Shown: positions 46,946 through 60,200, numbered from the stretch's first letter. The stretch: 64,000 nucleotides of DNA from Lactifluus volemus (GCA_022376515.1 WTXI01000012.1:1-64000); one strand, 5' to 3'. Notes: generated by a model from the sequence alone, not told the origin. Numbers and translations: made by a program.

Positions 46946-49900
46946 CTATTTAGATGAACTGTGAACGTAAACCATAGCCCAATTTAATCCGTACACAAAT
47001 TTTGAGAAATTTACCTCCGTTTTATCTTTTCCAGCAACCCAGACTGTGTTAGCTTTATGAAGGTATGGCCTGTGAATCGGAGGAATCCACAAAAGGAGTT
47101 CTTTATCTTCTCCATACATCCATCCATCACTATCGACCGGGAACTTCTCCGTAAAGTGATCTTTCTCTATATCTTCTGCTCTGAGCTTCCCTACAAGAAT
47201 TGTGTGATCTCGTAAGGTCGAAGTGATAAGCTGCCCATGCAAAGTGGACGCACCAGGGTTAATTGATTGAATGAATCCGGCATCATCCTGTCCTGCTGTG
47301 ACATCCCACATGCGAATCGTGGAATCTTTCGAGGCCGAAATGATCCGCTGCCCGTCTGGTGTGAATGCAACGGACCGGGTCAATTCTGTGTGTCCAATAA
47401 AAGGGCCCGCTACAGCCACCCCTGTTGCAGAATCCCACAAGCGAATCGTGCGATCTCCCGAGGCCGATGCAATTTGCTGCCCGTCTGGGGAGAATGCAAC
47501 AAAGGGGACCGGATCAGCGTGTCCGGTAAAAGGGCCTACTAGTACTTGTCCTGTCGCAGAATCCCACACACAAATCTGGCAATCCATCGAGCCTGAGGCT
47601 ATTCGCTGCCCATCAGGTGAAAAAGCAACAGATAGGACCCAGTCAGTGTGACCAGTAAACGATCCCGCTACGACCTCTCCTGTCGCAGCATCCCATACTC
47701 GAATTGTGCGGTCATCGGAGGCAGACGCGATGCGCTTCCCGTCTGGCGAGAATGCAACACGGTTGACTGCCTCAGTGTGTCCAGTAAACGGCCCCACTAC
47801 AACCTCTCCCGTTATGGCATCCCAAACGTGAACCGTGCGGTCGTATGAGGCCGACGCGATGCGCTGTCCGTCCGGCGAGAATGCAACACACATGACTATA
47901 TCGGTATGTCCGGTAAACGGGCCAGCTACAACATTTCCTGTCGCGGTATCCCAAACAAGAATTGTGCAATCTCGCGAGGAGGAGACGATCCGCCGCCCGT
48001 CAGGCGAGAATGCAACACAAAGGACCCAATCGGTGTGACCAGTAAATGGACCTGCTATGACCTCTCCTGATGCGGCATCCCACACACAGACTGCGCAATC
48101 TGCAGAGGCAGAGGCTATCCGTTGCCCATCTGGTGAGAGCGCAACAGAAAATATCGATCGGGTATGTCCGGTAAACGAGCCCCCTGCCTCTTCTCGTTTG
48201 GCATCCCACACACAAACCGTCTGATCGTGCGAGGCGGAGGCAATGCGCTGCCCGTCTGGCGAGAGTGCAACAGAAAATATAGTGTCGGTATGTCCAGTAA
48301 ACGGGCCTGCAACGATCTGCCCTGTTGCCGACTCCCACACGCAAACCGTGCGATCATGCGAGGCTGAGGTAATGTGCGACCCCTCCGGTGAGAATGCGAT
48401 AGAGTAGATAATATTGGAGTGTCCAGTAAATGGGCCAGCTACGACCTGTCCTGTTGCTGAGGCCCACACACGAATCGTGCGATCTTCAGAGGCCGAAGCG
48501 ACGTGCTTCCCGTCCGGTGAGAATACAACACACTTAACCGGTTCAGTATGTCCAATAAACGGGCCCGTTACGACATCTCCGGTTGCAGCATCCCACATGC
48601 GAATCGTGCAATCTTCAGAGGAAGAGGCGATATTTTGCCCATCTGTTGAGAATGCAACACAGTAGACCTGGTCGATGTGTCCAATAAACGGGCCTGCTAC
48701 GATCTCTCCAGTGGCGGAATCCCAAACACGAATCGTGCGATCGGACGAGGCCGAGGCAATGTGTTGTCCGTTCGGTGAGAATGCAACGCATCTGACTGAA
48801 TCCGTGTGTCCAGTAAATGGTCCCGCTACAACCTCTCCTGTTGTGGCATCCCACACGCAGATCGTGCGATCGGCCGAGGCCGATGCGATGCGTTTCCCGT
48901 CAGGCGAGAACGCGACAGAGAGGACTTCTTCTGTGTGTCCAGTAAACGGTCCTGCGACAATTTCTCCTGTTGTTCCATCCCACACCCGAATCGTGCGATC
49001 TCGCGAGCCTGATGCGATGCGCTGCCCATCTGGCGAGAATACAACAGAGTTGACTGATCCGTCATGTCCTCGAATCGTCATTTCCAATGCTGGCCAATCA
49101 GATAACTGTCCGCGTGTCAAAAACAAGGTGTGGGGGAATAGGTGAATGTGGTGCTGGACGATGAGGGAAGAGGATGGCGCAAATGGGAGAGCAGATATAT
49201 ATATGTGCGGGACGCTTCTTGATATCGCCATCCCAAAATACCTCACAAAAGCGAACGCGTCATTCACGAATGCCAACATATCCTCAACCTCTGATTGGAA
49301 TGATTGCTGTTATTGTAGCCAATAGTCACTACATGTCGTATAATGTGATACGATGCGCCTACCTTCTGCTGAGCAGAGCGCAACCATGAGTTCAGAGATC
49401 CCAGTGCTCGTGACCCAAGACCGACGCTGTTCTTGATGCTAAGAACTTCCAGCCAAAAAAGGAATCTTGTCTCGAACAACGATCGAAGTTTCGGAAACAG
49501 GTCCTCTTCAATACCATGAGGTTCTACATGATCACCCCAGAAAACACACGAATAGGACAGAGCAGGTGGAACAAATTTGGCAATTCGAGATTCGAGATCT
49601 GGCACGTCCCTGTTGGCAACGTATGACGATTCGAGTTTGCAAATGTTGAATTTGAGATCATTGAGCATTAATCCAAGGCAGGAATGTGCCAGCCGACGGT
49701 GAGACCTGCCAAGATCGATGTGAAATTCCCCACTCTTCTTGTCCGCAAGGAAGTCACGAAATGAGGTGTGGAGAGGGACGATCGGGAGGGTATCGTCGGA
49801 TGAGGTCACGTTACTGAGCAGTGAGCCAAGGTGACCGAGCATCTCAACAACACAATCAGAATCCTCGGGATCAGGATCCTCCGGGTCATCCTTGGGTGCA

Positions 49901-52541
49901 TATTGTCGCAGAATAGTCAAAGAACGGATCGAAAGCGGCACCATCGCAGCGAAAAGCTGTCCCATCACAGACCGAAATAGTGTCTGTGCTGCTAGCGGCT
50001 TGAAGTATCCTTCCAGAACTTCTCTGTACAGCTGGTCCAACGGATCCTGTCCATCCCGACCTCGTGAGTGTCCCAACAGACGCTGAATCACCTGTTTCCT
50101 GCTGAACCCAAAGGTAGGAGGTGGCTTATTTATCAACCCGCATCCAACGGCTGCCCACTGAAACAAGCCTTCCGCCGCCTCTGCAAGTTTGGTTCCATGT
50201 CGTTCAAACAAGTCCAAGGGGAGTTCGCTCTCGAGATACAACCGAATATCTTGCTCCGTCTTGGCAGCCAGGTTGGGATCGTCCATGTAGATGGTGCGTA
50301 CTGACAGCGCGTTACCAAATATATGTTCGATTCCATCTTCCGGTCTCGAGGTGATGAGGATGCGAAAGTTCGATGGCAACTCGAACAGATGTTGAGCAAT
50401 AAATTTGTGTAATCCGTTTGGGCGAATGACATCACCGCTCTCATCCAACGCATCGATGACAATAAGAATTGGATCCCGAATCTGAACGTGCTTGACCGGT
50501 TCAAGAAGGAGCCGTTCGAAAAGCGTGCGATAGTGTCGAGTACTACAAAGAGATGGATCATTCTTGAGCACCCTCCCGAGGGCGAGTTTGAACGGAGGAT
50601 AGCGATTGGAGAGATCCCGAGCAAGTGTCGTGAACAGCTGGTGCGCCTCGTCTTTGGAGCCCTCCTTCCGTAGAAAGGCGAAGTAAGAGCCGAGGTGCTT
50701 GTTTTCTAACCGACGAGCGACTTCATGTGCAATCGAAGACTTTCCTGTGCCGGCCTGGCCGAGGAGCACGAGTCCACGTTGAGATTCTCGATTCTCGACC
50801 CAGCTGATGATATGGTCCAGGAAATCTTGTCGTGTGCCCGGAAGACAGCGCCTGTCATCTCCAAATCGCCAGCCTCCTTTATAAGGCAATTCTCTTATTT
50901 TTGAGTCGAGTTCTTTGTCCCCTCATCAGATCGACCATTCGACGATCCAGACCATCAGTATTACGCACCAGATTCCAGCACAGCACCCCTGGTGATAATA
51001 GCATTGCCCGCAAGAAAATTATCTCGCAGTCGAGTAAGGTTCGTGCGGTAGTCATCGATTTTCGCGTCCACTGGGCGGACGACATTCTTCAAAGTCCGCT
51101 TTCCTAAATCAAATATTTATTATGATGAATGACCACAGAGAGGCAAAGATGACGTACCGACATTCACATCCTCCGCATACGATACGATGAATTGGGCACA
51201 TTCCGAGACACACTCGAGCATCTCATCCAGGATTTTCGGTTGCGTAGATTCCGGGTCCATGTTCCTCAAAATGTCTGCCTTCTTCGCAAAGTCAAACGCA
51301 TCCAGTATTGCTTGAAGTAGTGTTCTGACGTTGTCATCACGCTTCAACTGGAATAGCAAAGTCTGACCGCAGGTGAAAAAAAGGTTGTATATCCTCCGAC
51401 AGAGCACGGAGACGCACCTTAGGAATCGTTGAGAGCAGCTTCCATGCTAACTTTGCGTGCGGGAACAACTGAACAGCAGTTTAGCAAGGGATACGGAAAA
51501 CCCATCATGATGTTAGTCACACCTCAGCGATCGGGTCGACAGTGTCCATCACTTGCTTCACAACATCAATGGCTCTCTTCCACGCTTTTATCGTATCCAT
51601 GGCTTCCATTGCTTCTTCAGCGCGACCAAGAGTACGTGACATCTCCGACTGGCTGATTACTGCTGGTCTCAGAGGAGTATCGCCCTCAATGGGAAGGTCA
51701 AGCGTCTGGGATAAATGAGACAGAGAGGCGGCAACTGCCGTGGGTGGCCTGGATTCATGGTGAAATTGGACAGAAGGACGTACAGCACCTCCTTCAGCAG
51801 CCGAATCGTCCAACTCTGTCGTCACAGGATTCGATGTAATGAGTGCCGTAGTTAGAGAGGATTCGGCGTTCGTGGATACGGTGATCGTCAAAAGTGTATC
51901 CGGCATCGTTGAATGTCTACCATGTCCATCAGTGGTGTTCAAAACTATATCAAGTCCTACATGAAGGACGCTCAGCAAGATGAATGAATAAGGATCCGAA
52001 GAAATGAACGAACCACGTCGGGCTTCACAGAATATCTCCTTCTGCCCGAGAAGCAAGTCTTTCCGCATGGTCCTCTTTGCATACAGAGATACTGTAATTT
52101 GAGAGAGCGGTTGTACGACACTGCACGGGAGTCAATTGGGGATTGCAACGGATATGCGACATTTCTCACAATGCGTCGACTTTCTCGTTCCATTCGACGT
52201 GCTGATCAACGCTTTGAGTAGATCGGCTCTGCCATGTCTTCTCCCCGCTCGTCACTGTAACATAAAACCGTCTCCCTTTCCCCGGGAGGGATTTCAGAAG
52301 AGGGAGATTGCGTGCCCTGAGGACTGACGGAGGAAAGAGCTCAGTACTTATCGGTGCAACATGACCAAAATATATACCAGTGACTTCTAGCTGAAGCAAG
52401 CTCGGTTGTGGTTTGCTGACTTGATCGCTGATCAAAGGCTGCTATGTGAGCAAATATCGAGATGACATGGAAGTGACTGATGTACCCGATTCGGGATGTT
52501 TGAGGATCTGGGCTGCAATATTGGTTAACATTGGGGGACAT
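46946..52541 (-). CDS. NLR copy 4: intact C2-NACHT-WD40 receptor (about 1,700 aa)
   Basis: Ten exons: 52486-52541, 52378-52427, 52170-52323, 52014-52120, 51523-51956, 51418-51468, 51158-51362, 50969-51103, 49363-50912, 46946-49306. Lengths and phases are identical to copy 3 except exon 10. Start MSPNVNQYCS. C2 strands include LRARNLPLLKSLPG, VTVTSGEKTWQSRS and HVEWNEKVDA. NACHT Walker A GQAGTGKSS and Walker B ILIVIDALDES are intact. Fourteen WD40 repeats precede the LLLWIPPIHRPYLH tail. Retention of the 56-nt intron 9 (49307-49362) would give a NACHT-only protein ending in about 36 novel residues. This is the array member nearest the unique flank. Confidence 0.9.
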
Positions 52542-53130
52542 CGGGTGTGAGAGACTTTGACATACGAGTTTGGTTGTGCGAATGACATCATAGATCGAAG
52601 TGAGAAGTTGAGATTGAGATGACCACTCGTCGTCGTTTGGAACAAACAAGACAAAAGTTAGAAAAAAAGCGCTGGTGATACCTGGCGCTGATTCGAAGTT
52701 AGTTCACTGGAGGGGAACTGAACGTGGGGACCTCTCAAGGTCTATAGACGTCTATCGATTCTTCTCTTTCCTACAGCTGCTACGCCTCTTCTTGTTCTTA
52801 AAGAGGTTGAGTTGAATTTTGGTCAATTGTTTGCTGAAGTTGTCTTGGGAACTTGAAGAGCGTTATGTTGGGTGAGATGAATCTCATTATTCCGCACTTT
52901 CTTTGAAAGTGCTAGCGCTCATTCTCAAGTACCTCAGGATACCTAACTAACTTACAATATTTGCGATCAGCCCTACCTAGTGAAGCTGAAGTCGACTCAG
53001 GTACCGCCGTAGCCAACAGAATGAAGTCCTGTAACTGAACCTTTTTCGCGTGTTTGAGTGATGCGCATCCTTACCCTCGCACACTGGCATAACCTTTGGG
53101 TATAATGTAAAGGATCTGGGACTTGGAATA
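52542..53130. promoter_or_regulatory. 5' flank of NLR copy 4
   Basis: Region between the start codon of copy 4 and spacer S5, conserved with the flanks of the other copies with small deletions. No gene or firm regulatory site was identified. Confidence 0.35.
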
Positions 53131-54310
53131 GGATGCTCGCGAGGTTGAGCGGAATCTCAACCAACAGTCAATGAACATTGATCCAACGTGGTAACTTCAA
53201 CAAGCAGCGGGTGGTACACAGCAAAGAAAAGAGTGAACAAGATGATTCGTACCCTGAATCAGATGGGACCCTCCTGTGTCTCTCTCCCCTGTACCGAGTG
53301 CAAGCGTGCAGCGTTTTTAAGCCCTAGCGTAAAATCGGCCGACCCTCTAGGTTGATGCTTTGGCGAATCCGAGCGCTGACCCTGGAGCGCCGGCGGGGAC
53401 TTTGACTTTAACGATTGTCGATTGCGCGGCCGTGGTGACTCGGAAAGGCGTCGTACGTTTCTCACATCCAGCTCCAATGCAATGGCGGTCTCTTCATCAG
53501 GTAGTTGTCTTCAACTATTTCGTCGTGGACTCGTGGACAGCTGGATGCTGGCTTCTGTCGTGCTCCCAGGGCTAGACATTGTTGGGATGCGAGTTGTCTC
53601 CTGATACACATCCTCTGTGCTCCCTCCTATTCTTGGGCTACCGTTGGTTCCTCTTCTTCGGCCTCACGTTTGCTCGGGGTTATGTCAGAAGGAAGGTACC
53701 TGGAATTGAGGTGGCGAAAACGACGGGTACATAGGAAGCGGGGATGTCCTAGGGAATGGAACGCAGACCCTTTTAAGATGGGAAGACGAATAGGATGCAT
53801 AGCGCGGCAGCGAAAAAAGCCATCAGAGCCACCACAGTGGTAATGGCGCTCATTGCTGCCTCCTTGAACCACCTGTCTTTAAGTTTGACCCTCTTTCACC
53901 ATCACCCGTGGCAGCTACTAGTAACAGTGGTCCGCGGTGGCGGCGGCAGGGGTGAGTGTCAGGTTGAGTGCGGCCTGCCCAAACTTGTGATGGATCGAGA
54001 TGTGTGGCTGAATGTCCAAATGACGTCTCGCAATCCGTCTGGAGGGACCGGGGCCTGTGCAACAGCAGAGCGGGTCGTGAGCTTCAGATGCCCAATACTG
54101 GCGTCCGCACCTAACAGGAGGCTAGTAGACTACATACTGGTAGGGTGAATGCCATTTGAGCTAGGAGCGCATGGGCCAGACCACGCACCGACACCCCCTC
54201 AAAGTCGAGCGTGGGCTGGGCGTGGTAATAGATGGGAGATTCGTGTCGGGTATCTCGAACGGTGCCTTGCGTTGCGAGAGCACCCCCAGCCCTATGACCG
54301 TAACTCAAGG
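53131..54310. repeat. Inter-NLR spacer, copy S5 (terminal, partial)
   Basis: Starts with the same block as S1 (position 1) and S2 (9878) and stays collinear to about 1310 of S1, with more substitutions and indels than between S1 and S2. Homology ends near 54310, marking the right edge of the tandem array. Confidence 0.7.
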
Positions 54311-54874
54311 CGGGTCGCAACGGGCCGCCAGGGGCAGGCGCTCGCGCCACCCGTGACTTGGCAGGACACGGTTCCCATGCGAAACCGTCGAAACGCACTA
54401 GCAACCGAACTCGTGACCAGTCCGAGTGACTGGTACATGTTTTTATGATTGCGCTGTGAAAAGTATTGAATCTCGTCCCCTGTGCAGTCCTCAGAGGGCA
54501 CAGCCTTTCCAATTTCATCGACATATCGTGGGAGACCCGGATGTCAGTGATATCTGGCATCTTCATGACCTAACTGATTATAGCGCAGCGCAATAGGACA
54601 CGAGACACAGGGCGGCCCTGACAATTTTTATGTCAAATCCAACTAGACAAGAATATACTACCTAGATTGGTAGTAGTTGCTGTATGTGGATGCTAGTGCC
54701 TGGCTTTGATTATCGTAATTTGATTGTTGAACGACGAACTCTGAAACTTGATCGGGTGGTCCTTTTGCGGTCGAGAAAACCGCGCCCACATAAAAGGTTC
54801 CTACGATGTGAACGAAATGGCTTGGCACTTCTTTACTGTCCATCCCGCGAGAAATTGTTTCAGGTCGACCTCAC
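54311..54874. other. Unique sequence upstream of the MARVEL gene
   Basis: No homology to the array and no supported gene. It presumably contains the promoter of the downstream gene. The small ORF at 54684-54902 has no recognisable features. Confidence 0.4.
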
Positions 54875-55824
54875 ATGCATTGGGTATCGGTTACTCGTTT
54901 GATCACCTTCGGTAAGACCTCCGAGCCGCATCCTCCCGTCTGGCAGCTTCACTCATTTCTGAACCACCTTGCGACAGTGGTAACAATCCTCATTTCCATC
55001 ATCGTGGTGGGCTTGAGTGTAGATTTTATTGTATTGACTTGGCAGCCTGTCAGTTATTTCACCTTTTCAGCGCTTTCACTGGCCACCGGCCTGATAACGC
55101 TCATTACGATCATCCCAATGTACTGCCAACCTCGTGGTTTTTTTTTCCCCCGCATCACTGAATGCCGTTGATCTTTCTATATATAGGTTTATCATTGGTC
55201 TATGCCGACGAGGCTCATGCTTTTCGTATACCGTCGTTGAGATTGTATGGCTTTGTATGTTTTTTTTTTCCTCGTATAATTCTGGTGACCGACCGTGATT
55301 AGCGGTTCTTTGGGTGCTCTGGCTGTCAAGTGGATCTTACGCTGCTTCGGCGAACAATTCATTTGGTGTGGACTCAGGCTTAGGCTCAAGCTGTATGTAC
55401 CGTGAGTTCATTCCTTCACATAAGGCCTTCGACGTCCAATTTAAGATCTTCGTTAATAGTCACAGGCGGGGACCTCCTGGTTTGCATTGAGTTCAAAGCC
55501 ATTGCGGCCCTCTCTTTCTTGGAGTGGATCTTACGTAGGTCTTTTTTCTTCTCGCGTTACACAAATACCTCACTGTGCTGCTACTTAGTCATGGTGTACA
55601 CCTCCATACTCATTGTGCTGAACATCCGGGCTCAGGGACGCGGTCACTCTGCGTGGTCAAAGGCTGTCTGTGATGACGCCCTTCTCTTGCCCGCTGAGAA
55701 AGCTGTGGCGAGTCCTGCTCAAGTGTTTGACCCACCGGTCACTGTCCCTCAGCCAGAGCCTTCGCTACCGTCACTGCCCCCCACGAGCACTGGCACCACA
55801 TTCCGCGGGTATCCTGAGATATGA
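54875..55824 (+). CDS. MARVEL-domain-like four-helix membrane protein
   Basis: Not a single ORF. Five exons, 54875-55119, 55187-55254, 55303-55401, 55466-55534 and 55589-55824, join in frame to 238 residues with GT-AG introns of 48-67 nt. Helix 1 is about residues 35-58 (LATVVTILISIIVVGLSVDF) and helix 2 about 62-88. The segment YTVVEIVWLSVLWVLWLSSG is the MARVEL hallmark in helix 3. Helix 4 contains EFKAIAALSFLEWILLMVYT followed by ILIVLNI. A soluble Pro-rich tail follows. Fungal MARVEL proteins sit in the plasma membrane or endomembranes, and their cargo is usually unknown. The start at 54875 is the first ATG giving a reasonable N-terminus, and upstream exons cannot be excluded. Confidence 0.75.
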
Positions 55825-57260
55825 CACGCCACATCGTTGAATCGGAGGTGTAATGTCGACCTTGCAACCACGCTTTGTATACGATGTTCTATTCTCCCCG
55901 GTCCTCCTCTCGTTCGCCTCATTCAATTCCTTCTTCGTCCACTCTCACCGCTCACCTCGTCGATTCACACACCCCTATTTCCACTTCTCCCTTAATGCCC
56001 AGTTACACGTGCCACAGCCACCATCTCAGCCACGGCACGCTTTGCGCCTCGGGCATAGGCCCGTCCATGTGGCCCCGTGCCACTCAAACGTTTCCTTTGT
56101 CTCGTCGTGTTCTCTACCTGACTCGTGTCTCTCAGTTTCCTGTCCACGTCTAGCCTTGGACTAAGTGCAGACCTTCGCTTTGGGACTTCTTCTCTTTTGA
56201 GGAGAGTGCGAGCAGCCTTCACGTGACTTCGAAATTTTTGTTTATAGGGACTCGCGTTTTACTTCTTACCCTCGCATCTGTTTTCGTGACCACTAGGATT
56301 GTACATTACTTTCTTGATTCGTTTTACTACTTCAAAAAATTGTATAAAAAGCTTTGCAAATTGTACTTTGAGGAGCAGGATTCGCTCGTCAAGCACCGCT
56401 ACAAACCCTGGTGGCGCGACACAAGCCCCTTACCTGAACAACATTTTAATCACGTTGAAGTTGCACCTGACGTTACCTACTTTAGATCTGTAGATCCTTT
56501 ACCCTCGCAGTCGTTATCAATAACTGCGCGTCATCACTTCAATTAGGTACAGTACATATGTTGGTTTTCTCTCAGATCGTCAGTAAACTTTTTTTTTTTT
56601 TTTTTTTTTAAATCAGCATTTATATCCCGCAACATGTGACTATGACAAAGACGCGGTCCCTATGGGTACAGGAATGGATCAGGCGGCGGGGGGAATGTGG
56701 GTGAGGTATAACGTTGGGCTGGACGGAAGGATGGCTGTTTTGGGGGCGGGGAAGGGAGTAGAGAGTGGGTACTATCTACAGTGAGAAGGTGTACAATCTA
56801 TCTAAGGGGACATCATCCCGGGTTCCACGCTTCTCTCGGGGCTATGCAGGCGCGCGTCGCTTTCAGGAAGCGGGAGATCGTCAGTAAACAGTCGCATACT
56901 ATTAGCCTATTGCTAGTAGCATCGGCCCGGGTGTCTTCTCTCTCGCTGAGCTCATTCTAGATCAGCTGCTTTCAGTTCGGGGACATTTCTCTTCAGCTAC
57001 TTCTAGCCCCTGTACAGTACCTTTGCCGTGACCTATACTACGACATCTCCCGATCGTACCCTCGTGCCAGTGCTTGTGAAACACTATCACCATTCTCATG
57101 CAACTGCAAGCAAGATTTTCGGCGACAAAGCAAAATTAAAAAAAAAAAGCAATGATACAATTACGTGCGATGAGTCCGAGTTCTGTGTTACAAATGATCA
57201 CCAAAAAAAACAACAAAGCATAGCAAAAAAAGAGGCACGATTGCGGTTATATATATAATA
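55825..57260. other. Intergenic region between the convergent MARVEL and TPR genes
   Basis: Should contain the 3' UTRs of both genes, which converge here. Plus-strand ORFs at 55853-56164, 56223-56546 and 57028-57258 are open but low in complexity. The second has a hydrophobic N-terminus and cannot be fully excluded as a small gene. The region also holds the retro-insertion at 56589-56874 and A-rich stretches near 57130-57230. Confidence 0.4.
56589..56874 (-). mobile_element. 286-bp poly(A) retro-insertion (SINE-like) with 15-bp duplication
   Basis: AGATCGTCAGTAAAC is found at 56574-56588 and again at 56875-56889. The insert ends, on the minus strand, in a run of about 21 A residues (T run from 56589). 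Length and structure fit a SINE or a 5'-truncated LINE. No convincing tRNA-type A and B boxes were recognised, so the source is unknown. Confidence 0.85.
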
Positions 57261-60200
57261 TCATGAAGGTTGGACACGATTACGCTGCAAGGTGATTGGC
57301 TTCCCGCCGGTATTAGTACCGCCAGTGTTGGGAGTACCAGCGCTACCGCCATCCCCAGCAGCAGCAGCAGCAGCTGTCGTTGCTGGTGTAGTAGTTGTTG
57401 TTGCCGTTGCTGTTGTCGTTGTCGTTGTAGGAGCTGGTTTCAAACGTTTAGAAAGCGAGTCATCCGTCGACGCGTCGCCTTCTTCGCGTATCCTTTTAGT
57501 CGCCGCACCCATGATAGCTACCCCAGCACCACTACTCGCAGAACCTTGAGGTGCACCGGCCCCGCGGCCGGTACCAGGCGCTGCAGCGCCACGAATGCCA
57601 ATATTCCCTCGAGTTACTCCTCGGCCACGACCCCGCGCGACTTGGGCGTGACCGGCAGCGATAGTCGCAACAGAGGGTTTGCGCACCGGAGCGGTCGGAG
57701 GAGCACCTCCCCGAGGTGGAGCAGAAGTTGTAGGAGAAGGGGAGGAGGTGGAAGGCGCGGCGGTTGGAGAAGTGACTGACGCGCCAGCTTTTTTGAGCTG
57801 TTCTACCTGCTCTTCAAGTTCCTTGACCTTGTTCTGGGCCTTGATCAGCTGGGTATCCTTCAACCTCAGCTTCATAGTGCCCTCCAGACGACCACTCTCC
57901 ACGGCTTTATCGATAGCAGCGTCGTATTTGGTTTTCAGTTCCGCCTCTTTGGCAGTTACAGCCGTCGCTACTGCCGCATCGATGGTGGCTTTTTGATCCT
58001 CTGCAGTTGTCCCAGTTCCGGATGCAGGTGCAGATTCTTGAGCCTTGGATGTCGCTGCTTCGACGGCCTTTTCGAGTTCTTCTTGGTGCTTCGCAACGAG
58101 ACGCTCTTCCAGGGCCCGCAATTCCTCGGCGTGTTTTTTTGTGAGTTCCTCAGACGTTGTAGATGGGACGCTACGCAAGTCGTTCGTAGCTTTTTCCACC
58201 GCAGCTTTGATTGCGGCATCTTGCTCGTCAATCGCCTTTTGGCGCGCAACCTGTTGCTCACGTATCCGAGTGCTGAGCTTTTCCTGTTAAATAAAGGTTC
58301 AGCCGAGATGAAAACGTTTATGCCGAGCACATGAGAATTACATTTGACATCCGGAGACCACGCTCTGCCTCTTTGAGTTTCTCTGCTTCCTCTCGCGCGG
58401 CCTGCAGGGGTGTTGAGTGCGTCCTTATGCAAGTTGGTAACGACTCTTACCTTGGCCTGCGCAGCAGCATCATCGCGGCTCTTGAGGAGCTCCACTTTTT
58501 CAGCTTCCCAGTCCTCCTTCCCTGCTTTGACCTCCGTCGCTTCGGAGTGCTTCTTCCATTCCTCCTTTTCTGCGATAAGTTGGTCTCGCTCCTGCGTAAG
58601 TGCGGTCTAGGAGGACAGTCAGAATAAGCGACATATACGTAGTCGAAACAGCATACAAGGCGAGACTCCAAATCGGATGTATCAGGCGGGGGCATCTGCG
58701 CGGGCTTTTTGGACTTCTCTTCCTCCAAGGCCTGCTCCAAAGAAACTTTCTCTTTTCTCAACCGTTCGAGTTCTTCTGCGAGTGGCTCGGAGGTGGCGCT
58801 TTCTGCAGCGGCAGAGGCTTTGAGGGAATCGCGCTCCTCCGTAATAGTAGCTGTCTCCTTCTGCGCAGTCTCGAGGTTCGACTTCAATTGAGTATTTTCC
58901 GCATTTAGAGTACCCATTCGCTGTCGGAAAATCTGGTTGTTTTTCGTGATCGCTTCCCTGTTACTCTTATTCGTTTTCTCCAACGTAGCGATCTATGATT
59001 TGAAATTATGTAGGTTATCAGCTGCAAGTGAGCGCACGATAATCACCTTTTCGAGCTGTTCGTTCAATTCTTCGGTATGCTTGTTCTGCTGAGCCTCCCA
59101 AGCCTCCTTCTCCGTTCTCAAGCTTTCGATCTCATCCTTGAGTGACTGGAACTCGGCGGGGTCAACGCGATCATACTGTGCCGTCAAGTCAGCACCTATC
59201 GTATAAGTGAAAAGTAAAACGAACGAACGTACCTTGCTGAGCAGCTGGCTGTTACGCTCTTGCCATCTGCGGGTTTCGTCTTCTAGCCGTGCAACGTGTT
59301 CACTCCGAACATCCAATTCAGCTTGCAAGGTGCGTGTGCGTTCACGAAGCGGATCAAGTTCTTGAAGCAGAGTTTTCAGCTTGCCATCGAGCTCACGGGA
59401 GCGCTTCGCATGAGCCTCCGAGTCTGTGCGAAGCGTTGCGTTGCTCTCCCGCAGGAGGTTCAACTGTTGGATCTTTTCGACCAGTTCCGCGTGTTGTGCA
59501 TCCGTGGCGGCTACCGAGGCTGCACACTCTCGCTCCTGAGAAAATATGAGATCACGCATGGCCAATGTTCGGGTGATAAGACGGATTTACCTCGGAAAGA
59601 GTAGCCCTGGTGTCCTCCAGGTCACGAGTGAGGTGTCCGATCTGCGTCTTCAAGCGGGCGTTCTCTTGCTTGCACAGTTCGAGCTGCATGTCCACTATCT
59701 CCTTCTCCTTGCGTAGGTAATTGATCACCGCGCGGAGCTCAGACAGCTTGACCTCCGTGCCGTCGGTGGTCTCGCCTTCGCCCGGTGTGGATAAGGACGA
59801 ATCGGCGGCTTGGCGAATGCGAGCAGCTTGCGAACTGACATTGTCCAGATGTTGATGGAGCACGTTGTTTTGCTCGGTCAGTGCCTTACACCTAGAAGAT
59901 ACTTGTCAGATGCCGCCGGGCGGGGGGCGAAAGCTATAATTACCTTGTCGCAAGATCAGCCATCTCCCTATCGAGCGCTTGCCTTTGTTGGTTCCAACTA
60001 CTTTCAGAGGTAGTCAATTTAGCCTGGGCGGTCTCAGCTGCCATCCGGTTGTTCCGTTCGGATACTTGAAGGTCGTGGAGACGTCTTTTAAGATCCTCCA
60101 TGACTTTGATTGCGTCCGCATGTGCAATGACCTCACGCGAATACTTCTCCTCAGCGGCCTATTTGCACGTAAAGGTAAGCGATTGAAGTCGGTCACGCCA

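Noticed and set aside
56223..56546. 107-codon plus ORF with hydrophobic N-terminus downstream of the MARVEL gene
   Set aside because: It could be a small membrane protein, but it lies in the probable 3' UTR, has no family resemblance and no second line of evidence.
57028..57258. 76-codon Lys/Thr-rich plus ORF
   Set aside because: It sits in the A-rich 3' flank of the TPR gene on the opposite strand. Composition explains the open frame.
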